From positions 1 to 20,985 of the forward strand of contig CAMAMZ010000015.1 in NCBI GenBank assembly GCA_945837185.1: 20,985 nucleotides of DNA. Direction: 5' to 3'. Both the position numbers and the translations under genes were made by a program. The stretch comes from an uncultured Bacteroidales bacterium. Lineage in GTDB: Bacteria; Bacteroidota; Bacteroidia; Bacteroidales; Bacteroidaceae. The notes under the pieces were generated by a model. That model had not been told where the DNA came from. It did no database searches and saw only the letters and a program-made list of their open reading frames with translations. Position 1 is the first letter of the stretch. Each line of letters opens with the position of its first letter. Positions 1 to 5,370 of this stretch are shown here, one piece after another.

Positions 1-1
1 A

Positions 2-55
2 TTAGTTGAGCGTATAGGAGGAAACAAGACAGGATATTGGAAAGTAAATAAATAG
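2..55 (+). CDS. C-terminal tail of a truncated gene (winged-helix-like end)
   Basis: An open frame enters from the left edge and ends at TAG 53-55, giving 17 residues ending in RIGGNKTGYWKVNK. Seen directly: an open frame with no start in the window. From memory, endings of the form RIGSNKTGYWKV are common in the C-terminal winged-helix part of AlbA_2-type (Schlafen-like) putative ATP-binding or transcriptional regulators of Bacteroidota, so that is the best guess. The segment is too short for a firm call and could be chance coding. It would converge on the candidate minus-strand RNA to its right, with about 30 bp between them. Confidence 0.35.
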   Translation, partial: LVERIGGNKTGYWKVNK

Positions 56-96
56 ATAATGCAGCGCTTTGCGGCTCAAAATCAAGGTAAAATAAA

Positions 97-127
97 TACG
101 CAGCCACTCTCAACGAGCAACTGCGTA
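97..127 (-). terminator. 13-bp hairpin with U-rich tail, probable end of the candidate RNA
   Basis: On the minus strand TACGCAGTTGCTC (127-115) pairs with GAGTGGCTGCGTA (109-97) around a GTTGA loop. Three consecutive G-U pairs lie in the middle of the stem. TTTATTTTA follows directly (96-88). This fits a rho-independent terminator for a leftward transcript. On the plus strand the three central pairs are lost and no T-run follows, so it is unlikely to terminate the short rightward gene ending at 55. Confidence 0.45.
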
Positions 128-192
128 ATATGTTTAACTTAAAAACTTTTTCTAAATGAATGAAAGCCTCACGGCCTCCATTATCATCCTGT

Positions 193-269
193 TAAACAAT
201 CTATCAATCTACCTTAAAAACCTAATAACTAAAAACCTAAATCTATTACTACTAACCTAAACAATCTAT
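193..269. repeat. 12-bp and 11-bp direct repeats in AT-rich leader
   Basis: TAAACAATCTAT occurs at 193-204 and again at 258-269. Between the copies TAAAAACCTAA occurs at 215-225 and 230-240. The stretch is almost G-free on the plus strand, so a minus-strand RNA would be nearly C-free, rich in AGGTTTTTAG-like words and largely unstructured. It lies in the 5' half of the candidate RNA. Its function is unknown. Confidence 0.6.
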
Positions 270-285
270 TAACCTTTTGACAATG

Positions 286-315
286 CAAAGGTACGACGTT
301 TTTTGAATACTGCAA
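286..315 (-). promoter_or_regulatory. Bacteroidota-type promoter, leftward
   Basis: On the minus strand TTG (315-313) lies 19 nt from TACCTTTG (293-286), which matches the Bacteroidota -33/-7 pattern exactly (TAnnTTTG). Transcription would start near 279 and run left into a segment without a plausible protein. This supports the non-coding RNA call at 88-279. Confidence 0.55.
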
Positions 316-518
316 TAACTTTCTGGCTGTTTCTTGCATAATCTGACCTTTTCTTGATATAAGTCAAAACAATGTGTGCGAACACAACGAAAAACTGTTA
401 TGCAACCCTTTTGAAAATGAAATAATTGTAACATTTTGGTAATATTAATTGCGATTTCGTAGTTTGCATGTACATGCAACTTCTACTTTTAAATTATGCA
501 ACTATTTTCTGTGTGTTC
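316..518. other. AT-rich intergenic spacer with recurrent TTGCAT half-sites
   Basis: No plausible gene is present here. The word TTGCAT or its complement ATGCAA recurs at 334-339, 400-405, 464-469, 474-479 and 496-501. The longer form TTATGCAAC is found at 398-406 and 494-502. Two further copies (283-288, 549-554) overlap the two promoter -7 elements and are partly explained by TTTGC being part of that consensus. The spacing suggests operator-like sites for an unknown regulator, but the AT-rich background weakens the argument. Confidence 0.35.
464..479. promoter_or_regulatory. perfect 16-bp palindrome, possible operator
   Basis: TTGCATGTACATGCAA is its own reverse complement over all 16 bases. 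It ends 39 bp before the -33 element of the rmuC promoter and contains two of the recurrent TTGCAT half-sites. It has no loop and no T-run, so a protein-binding site is more likely than a terminator. Which regulator would bind is unknown. Confidence 0.4.
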
Positions 519-551
519 TTTTGGTTGCCTACGGGAAAAACAGTAACTTTG
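519..551 (+). promoter_or_regulatory. rmuC operon promoter
   Basis: TTTTG (519-523) is separated by 20 nt from TAACTTTG (544-551), a full match to the Bacteroidota -33/-7 consensus. It predicts a start near 557 and a leader of roughly 27 nt before the rmuC ATG at 584. It probably drives rmuC and the two downstream glycosyltransferase genes. Confidence 0.7.
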
Positions 552-583
552 CATCAAATCATCATAAATAGCTTGCTACCACT

Positions 584-2089
584 ATGGAACTATCTGTCAT
601 CATCGGATTGTGTGTCGTTATCGCGCTGGCACTAACCGCAGCGGCATTCTTCTTGGGGAAACGACTTTCCGCACAGGATTTGTTGGAACAACTCAGGGTG
701 CTTTCTGCAGAAAGGGATGTGCAGAAGGCCTTCAATGAGCAACATGCACAGGAGTTGGTAGCGCTCAAGGAGCAGCATACACGGGAGTTAGACTCGCTCA
801 AGGAGCAGCATGCACGGGAGTTGGCCTCGCTCAAGGAGCAGCATGCGCGCCAACAGGAATTGCTCAAGGCTACCTATGCCGAGCAGTGTGAGATGGTGCG
901 GCAATCTGCCGACAAGCAGTTGGCAACACTGCGGGAGATGAACCGCGCACAGTTGGAAGGACAGATGCAACTGATTCGTGAACAGATGCAGGCTACTTCG
1001 GAAGAGGTGTTGAAACGAAGGCAGGAGGAGCTGGGGGCTCATAACCGTGAGGAGGTGTCGAAGCTTGTAGACCCACTGCAACGTAGTCTCAAGGATATGC
1101 AGGAGGCCCTCGACAAGTCGAAGGAACAGCAGCGGGAGGCTTTGCTGCGATTAGACGAGACCATCAAGGTGAATATGCAGAAGAGTGCGGCTTTGGGAGA
1201 GACGGCAGACAGACTGACCCGTGCCCTGACAGGAGAAGTGAAGGTGCAGGGCAACTTCGGGGAACTGAAACTCAAACAACTGTTGGAGGACCTGGCATTG
1301 AAAGAAGGCGAACAGTTTGACACGCAGGAAACACTGCGCGACAAGACGGGAAAGGTGTTGAAGGGTGAGGATGGCAAAGGACTCATTCCCGATTTCATCC
1401 TGCACTTCCCCAATAACCGCCATGTGGTGGTAGATGCCAAGATGTCGCTCACCGACTATGAACGCTATATGAATGCGGAAGAGGGTTCGGCTGAGAAGGC
1501 GGCATTTCTGCATGCTCATATAACGAGCATGAGGGCACAGGTGAAGCGGTTGGCGCGCAAGGAGTATACGCGCTACCTGCCCGAAGGCTACAACCGACTG
1601 AACTTCGCCATTATGTATGTGCCTATAGAAGGGGCCTTGAATCTGGCCTTGCTCAACGATACGACGTTGTGGCGGGAGGCCTATGACCAAGGGGTACTGA
1701 TATTGGGACCGCAAACGATGTATATGAACCTGCGGGTTTTAGAGATGATGTGGACGCAGGTGCGCCAGCTCAAGAACCAGCAACTCATGATGGATGCTGC
1801 CAATATGGTGATTGAAAGGGTGCAGGACTTCGGTGTGCGTTTCATGGATGTGGAGGCAAGCATACAGGATGCTGTCAAGAAAATAGGAAAACTGAAGATT
1901 ACAACGGCCGAAAACGGGGCCAGTATCATCACGGCGGCTAAAAAGTTGCTGGCTGCCGGTGCTAAGGAGAATAAGAAGAAGAAAACATTGGAGACGATGG
2001 AGGACACGGTGTTCATCGAGTCGGAGGAGCCCCTGCGGTGGGAGTCGCTGGATAGTCCGTCTGTGTCTCCCGATAAATCAGAAGCATGA
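584..2089 (+). CDS. rmuC: DNA recombination protein RmuC
   Basis: 501 residues. Residues about 4-24 form a single hydrophobic N-terminal anchor, followed by a long coiled coil (about 28-210) and the RmuC nuclease-like domain (about 200-440). GNFGE at 223-227, IPDF with Asp270 and VVVDAK with Asp284 and Lys286 are the positions expected of the PD-(D/E)xK-like core. In E. coli, RmuC limits inversions at short inverted repeats; the biochemical activity is not settled. The coiled coil holds an 11-residue repeat (LKEQHARELAS type) encoded by tandem 33-bp DNA units. The start at 584 fits the promoter at 519-551 and gives the anchor directly. The C-terminal tail (about 460-501) is charged and looks variable. 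The stop overlaps the next gene by ATGA, implying coupled translation. Confidence 0.93.
   Translation: MELSVIIGLCVVIALALTAAAFFLGKRLSAQDLLEQLRVLSAERDVQKAFNEQHAQELVALKEQHTRELDSLKEQHARELASLKEQHARQQELLKATYAEQCEMVRQSADKQLATLREMNRAQLEGQMQLIREQMQATSEEVLKRRQEELGAHNREEVSKLVDPLQRSLKDMQEALDKSKEQQREALLRLDETIKVNMQKSAALGETADRLTRALTGEVKVQGNFGELKLKQLLEDLALKEGEQFDTQETLRDKTGKVLKGEDGKGLIPDFILHFPNNRHVVVDAKMSLTDYERYMNAEEGSAEKAAFLHAHITSMRAQVKRLARKEYTRYLPEGYNRLNFAIMYVPIEGALNLALLNDTTLWREAYDQGVLILGPQTMYMNLRVLEMMWTQVRQLKNQQLMMDAANMVIERVQDFGVRFMDVEASIQDAVKKIGKLKITTAENGASIITAAKKLLAAGAKENKKKKTLETMEDTVFIESEEPLRWESLDSPSVSPDKSEA
731..862 (+). repeat. 33-bp tandem repeats coding an 11-residue coiled-coil unit
   Basis: Three close copies begin with CTCAAGGAGCAGCAT at 764-796, 797-829 and 830-862. 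A fourth, more diverged copy precedes them at 731-763. Each encodes LKEQHxRELxS or a variant. The 11-residue period keeps the hydrophobic stripe of the RmuC coiled coil, so units can be gained or lost without breaking the frame or the helix. Confidence 0.85.
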
Positions 2090-3342
2090 CTATGCGGGTA
2101 TTGATCGTGAATACAAGCGAGAGCAAGGGTGGGGCAGCGGTTGCTGCCAAACGCCTTACGCAGGCGCTCATCAACCATGGTGTAAAGGCGAAGATGATGG
2201 TTTGTGAGAAGCAGACCGATGCTGTGTATGTGGCACAGTGTGGCAGACCTTGGCGCTATCGCCTGGCCTTTCTGGGGGAACGTGTCGGAATATGGATGAA
2301 CAACCTCTTCAGCAGGAAACATCTCTTCGAGGTGTCGACGGCCGATTGGGGCGTAGACATCACCCATACCGAAGAGTTTCGTGAGGCAGACATCATTCAT
2401 TTGCATTGGGTGAACCAAGGCATGCTGTCGTTGGCCGGGGTGAGGAAGATTCTGCGGTCGGGAAAACCAGTGGTATGGACCATGCACGACATGTGGCCTT
2501 GTACGGCCATCTGTCACCATGCCCATCAATGTAACCGTTTCCAGGAGTCTTGCGGACAGTGTTTGTTCCTGCGTTTTCCAAGAGAGCACGACCTGTCGTA
2601 TCGGGTGTTCCGAAAAAAGAAAAGAGTGCTGCAGGAAGGGTCGCTCCACATGGTGGCTGTAAGTTCATGGCTTGCTGAGCGTGCCGCAACATCGGCCCTG
2701 CTGAAAGGGAGGGAGATAACGGTGATTCCCAACTCACTCTCGTTGGAACGGTTCCGGCTGTTGAACCGCACGGATATGCGTTCGTTGCTCCACCTCTCGT
2801 CGAAATATATCATTGCCTTCGGGGCTGCCCGTATCGATACGCCCATCAAAGGCTTCACGTATCTCAAGCAGGCCTTAGCCTATATGGTGGAGCACCTGCA
2901 CTACCGTCGTGAAGACCTCACCCTCGTGCTCTTTGGCGGTGTGAAAGACAAGCGGCTGTTGGACGATATGCCTATACCTTATTTATATATGGGGATGGTG
3001 AAAGACGAGGATATGCTGTCGAGAATCTACGCTGCTGCCAATGTGCTCGTGTCGTCGTCGCTGTATGAAACTTTCGGGCAGACACTCATCGAGGCGCAGG
3101 CCTGCGGCTGTGTGCCTGTGTCGTTCAACAACAGCGGACAGACAGATATCATCGTACACAAGAAGAACGGCTATTTGGCCGATTATCTGTCGGTGCCTGA
3201 TTTGGCAAGGGGCATTGACTGGGGGTGCCATGCACCCATAGAACGTCGTGAGCTGCGAGCCCATGTCTTGGGACGGTATTCGGAGAGTAAGGTGGCCGGA
3301 CGCTATAGTGCTTTGTATCATCAAATCTTGGAAGAATCATGA
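2086..3342 (+). CDS. GT4-family glycosyltransferase (group 1)
   Basis: 418 residues, GT-B fold. The N-terminal domain starts RVLIVNTSESKGGAA and carries DIIHLHW (about 102-108) and HDMWP (134-138). The C-terminal nucleotide-sugar domain carries ETFGQTLIEAQACG (328-341), the E-x7-E retaining GT4 signature with Glu328 and Glu336. HDMWP is followed by a cysteine cluster (139, 143, 149, 156, 159), a pattern I recall from WcaC-like polysaccharide transferases. No signal or membrane segment is seen, so it is probably a cytoplasmic or membrane-associated enzyme adding a sugar to a lipid-linked glycan; donor and acceptor cannot be predicted. The ATG at 2086 overlaps the rmuC stop. An in-frame ATG at 2092 gives the more family-like start MRVLIVNTSE. 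The 3' end overlaps the next gene by 4 bp. Confidence 0.88.
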   Translation: MTMRVLIVNTSESKGGAAVAAKRLTQALINHGVKAKMMVCEKQTDAVYVAQCGRPWRYRLAFLGERVGIWMNNLFSRKHLFEVSTADWGVDITHTEEFREADIIHLHWVNQGMLSLAGVRKILRSGKPVVWTMHDMWPCTAICHHAHQCNRFQESCGQCLFLRFPREHDLSYRVFRKKKRVLQEGSLHMVAVSSWLAERAATSALLKGREITVIPNSLSLERFRLLNRTDMRSLLHLSSKYIIAFGAARIDTPIKGFTYLKQALAYMVEHLHYRREDLTLVLFGGVKDKRLLDDMPIPYLYMGMVKDEDMLSRIYAAANVLVSSSLYETFGQTLIEAQACGCVPVSFNNSGQTDIIVHKKNGYLADYLSVPDLARGIDWGCHAPIERRELRAHVLGRYSESKVAGRYSALYHQILEES

Positions 3343-4121
3343 TGCGGATTACTGTGATTACCGTTACATACCAGGCTGCAGCGGTGCTGCAGCGTACTTT
3401 GAACAGTGTGGGTGACCAGCGTTACCCCGAGGTGGAACATCTGATTATTGACGGAGGGTCGACAGACGGCACGGTGGCGATGGCCGAAGCCTATGCTTCC
3501 TATTGGAACAATAGGGGAAAGGGGCATCGTGTGGTGGTGCGGAGTGAGCGCGACAAGGGTTTGTATGATGCCATGAACAAAGGGTTGCGCATGGCAACAG
3601 GAACGTATGTGGTGTTCCTGAATGCCGGCGACCGCCTGCATGCCGCTGATACCTTGCAAAAGATTGCTGCCGCCGCAGAGGGGCATGACAGCATGCCCTG
3701 TGTCGTTTATGGTCTTACGGATGTGGTGGATGAACAGGGTGTTTTCCTGCGTCACCGACGCCTTGCTCCACCGCAAAAGCTCAGTTGGCGTTCTTTCCGG
3801 CAAGGCATGTTGGTATGTCACCAGGCTTTCTATGCCCGTACAGATGTGGCCAAAGCCCATCCCTACGATCTGCACTACAGGCTCTCGGCCGATGTAGACT
3901 GGTGTATCAGGGTGATGAAGGCCGGTGAGCAAGAGCATGCTCCCTTGGTGTTTGTGCGGGAGGTGGTGGTTGACTACTTAGATGGGGGTATGAGTGTCAA
4001 GAACCATCGTGCCTCTTTGTGGGAACGGTTTGCTATTATGCGCCATCATTATGGCTTGCTGACGACCCTTGTCATGCACGCATGGTTTGTGCTGCGTGGC
4101 ATAGGACAACGCCTCAGATAA
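3339..4121 (+). CDS. GT2-family glycosyltransferase (WcaE-like)
   Basis: 260 residues, GT-A fold. Visible in order: TVITVTYQAA at the N-terminus, DGGSTDGT (38-45) for nucleotide-sugar binding, SERDKGLYDAMNKG (69-82), NAGD (95-98) in the place of the metal-binding DxD, and SADVDW (183-188) near the catalytic region. The SE-DKG-YDAMNKG block is characteristic of the colanic-acid WcaE-like group of inverting transferases. The last 35 residues are partly hydrophobic and may contact the membrane. It overlaps the GT4 gene by ATGA (3339-3342); a second in-frame ATG at 3342 (MRITVITV) is equally possible. It likely adds a sugar to the same unknown polysaccharide as the GT4 enzyme. A strong terminator follows immediately. 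Confidence 0.88.
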   Translation: MMRITVITVTYQAAAVLQRTLNSVGDQRYPEVEHLIIDGGSTDGTVAMAEAYASYWNNRGKGHRVVVRSERDKGLYDAMNKGLRMATGTYVVFLNAGDRLHAADTLQKIAAAAEGHDSMPCVVYGLTDVVDEQGVFLRHRRLAPPQKLSWRSFRQGMLVCHQAFYARTDVAKAHPYDLHYRLSADVDWCIRVMKAGEQEHAPLVFVREVVVDYLDGGMSVKNHRASLWERFAIMRHHYGLLTTLVMHAWFVLRGIGQRLR

Positions 4122-4165
4122 AAAAACAGGAGATGACAAGTGTGGCACTTACATCTCCTGTTTTT
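4122..4165. terminator. nested bidirectional intrinsic terminator
   Basis: A 14-bp perfect stem, AAAAACAGGAGATG (4122-4135) with CATCTCCTGTTTTT (4152-4165), encloses a second perfect stem, AAGTG (4138-4142) with CACTT (4146-4150), around a TGG loop. It ends in T5 on either strand. It sits directly after the GT2 stop and 21 bp past the end of the oppositely oriented M23 gene, so it can stop transcription from both sides. Confidence 0.9.
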
Positions 4166-4186
4166 GAATATTTCTATGTGTCTTAA

Positions 4187-5134
4187 TTAAGCATATCTCA
4201 AAATCTGGCCAATCTGCAGACGTGTTTTCTTGCGAATGCCATTGAGTTTGCACAACTGACTGACCGTAACCCCTCGGGCGGCAGCAATGGAAGAAAGGGT
4301 TTCGCCCTTGGCCACCTTATGGTATTGCTTGCCTGTATTGCTACTGCTCTTCCGCTCACTGAGCGAAGCGCTGACGCCTGTCACCTCCTCACGGGTGTAG
4401 CTGCCATTGCCCACCTTGCCACGGAGCTTGTTGGCCTCGCTGTTGGCACTGAGGTAGCTGTTCTTGCGGAACATATAGCTGTCGGCCACGATGTCTTGCG
4501 CACGGAAATCAAAGAAGATGGCAGGGTTCAGTGCCACACCACAGAGACGTGTCTCGAAGTGCAGGTGTGAACCTGTGCTTCGTCCGGTGTTGCCACCCAA
4601 GCCTATCACCTCTCCGGCCCGCACAGTCTGGTCTTCTTCCACTAACTGCTTCGACAAATGGCCATAGATGGTTTCCAAACCGTTGTTGTGACGAATCACG
4701 ATATATTTGCCATAGCCCCCGCGGTCGTATTTCACCATACGCACCTTGCCCGAGAAAGCCGAGCGGATGGTATCGCCGATATACACTTTCAGGTCGATGC
4801 CTTTGTGCTGACGTCCCCAACGTGCACCGAAATTAGAGGTGATGACACGGCTGGGTGTGGGCATGCAGAAATGTGAGAGGTCGATATGGAACGAGTCGGG
4901 AAGTTCCGTTTCTTTATGGGCAAACTGATTGCTCCACTCATCATAGAGGTCTGAGGATGGTGCAAGCAGGTTTTCTTTCTGTATCAATGTCTGTAGGGCA
5001 AGGGTATCTACCTTTTTCATCTTCCTGTCAACAGGAGCCTGACGGGCAAGCAAATCCTGGGCGTTGACGGTGGAAGCGGAAAGCAAAAGCGTAGCTCCCA
5101 ATGCTATAGATTTCAAAACTTGTTTTAATTTCAT
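4187..5134 (-). CDS. secreted M23 metallopeptidase with C-terminal LysM
   Basis: 315 residues from the ATG at 5134. The N-terminus is a typical signal peptide (MKLKQ, hydrophobic core, cleavage near STVNAQ-D). The M23 (LytM) domain spans about 90-210 with a full zinc set: HKGID (His110, Asp114), GHL (His159) and HLHFE (His190, His192). A LysM domain (about 271-315, YHKVAKGETLSSIAA) binds peptidoglycan. It probably cuts, or helps others cut, peptide cross-links in the periplasm; since the catalytic residues are intact it is likely an active enzyme rather than an NlpD/EnvC-type activator. An upstream in-frame ATG at 5161 would add MESNLKTIK before the signal peptide; I prefer 5134 because it gives the more normal leader. 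It is monocistronic, with a promoter-like element at 5243-5250 and the shared terminator at 4122-4165. Confidence 0.9.
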   Translation of the reverse strand: MKLKQVLKSIALGATLLLSASTVNAQDLLARQAPVDRKMKKVDTLALQTLIQKENLLAPSSDLYDEWSNQFAHKETELPDSFHIDLSHFCMPTPSRVITSNFGARWGRQHKGIDLKVYIGDTIRSAFSGKVRMVKYDRGGYGKYIVIRHNNGLETIYGHLSKQLVEEDQTVRAGEVIGLGGNTGRSTGSHLHFETRLCGVALNPAIFFDFRAQDIVADSYMFRKNSYLSANSEANKLRGKVGNGSYTREEVTGVSASLSERKSSSNTGKQYHKVAKGETLSSIAAARGVTVSQLCKLNGIRKKTRLQIGQILRYA

Positions 5135-5242
5135 TTTTATTGTCTTTAGGTTGCTCTCCATGTGTTGGAAAATAGTTGGTTGAACAGGTGTTCGGAGAGA
5201 CGTTATTTCTTTACAAAGGTGTCAATTGTAAGATTGACTTTG

Positions 5243-5250
5243 CAAAGTTA
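5243..5250 (-). promoter_or_regulatory. -7 promoter element for the M23 peptidase gene
   Basis: TAACTTTG on the minus strand (5250-5243) matches the Bacteroidota -7 consensus TAnnTTTG and is followed by C. No clear TTG is found 19-21 nt upstream. The element overlaps the 12-bp palindrome ACTTTGCAAAGT (5237-5248). It implies a leader of about 100 nt before the ATG at 5134. The spacer 5135-5370 holds nothing else I can support. Confidence 0.5.
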
Positions 5251-5370
5251 GTAAAAAAAACTGGTAAAAGCGGAGAAATTAACAGAATTTGTTTTGAAAT
5301 TAACATATTGAAAATCATGTCCTTCGCAAAATTTAGCGAAAAAAGGTCAGGGCGAAAAGGCAAAGATGGG

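Larger units (their letters stand above)
88..279 (-). ncRNA. candidate structured small RNA
   Basis: No credible protein is encoded here, but a good Bacteroidota promoter (286-315, minus) points into it. Read on the minus strand, the segment contains: an AT-rich 5' arm with repeated TTAGGTTTTTA and AGATTGTTTA words; an 8-bp helix of TGTTTAAC (198-191) with GTTAAACA (138-131); inside it a 10-bp hairpin, AATGGAGGCC (182-173) with GGCTTTCATT (168-159), closed by a GNRA-type GTGA loop; then a 13-bp hairpin (127-115 with 109-97, loop GTTGA) followed by TTTATTTT, which looks like an intrinsic terminator. Both hairpins need G-U pairs, which become A-C mismatches on the plus strand, so the fold favours a minus-strand transcript. 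The predicted length is about 190 nt. I cannot assign it to a known family; 6S RNA or a Bacteroidales-specific Rfam family are possibilities. The ends are estimates. Confidence 0.42.

Noticed and set aside
61..75. Small hairpin CGC-TTT-GCG after the truncated gene as its terminator
   Set aside because: Only three contiguous pairs and no T-run on the plus strand.
252..479. 75-codon minus-strand open frame starting in the palindrome
   Set aside because: The composition is odd (many Cys, Lys, Tyr) and no family is recognised. It runs through the leftward promoter at 286-315, so that promoter could not express it.
1681..2649. 322-codon minus-strand open frame opposite rmuC and the GT4 gene
   Set aside because: It is antisense to two well-supported genes, spans their junction and shows no domain; it is a shadow of high-GC third positions.
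5321..5346. Hairpin TTCGC/GCGAA as recG terminator
   Set aside because: The stem is only 5 bp with an 8-nt loop, and no T-run follows on the minus strand.
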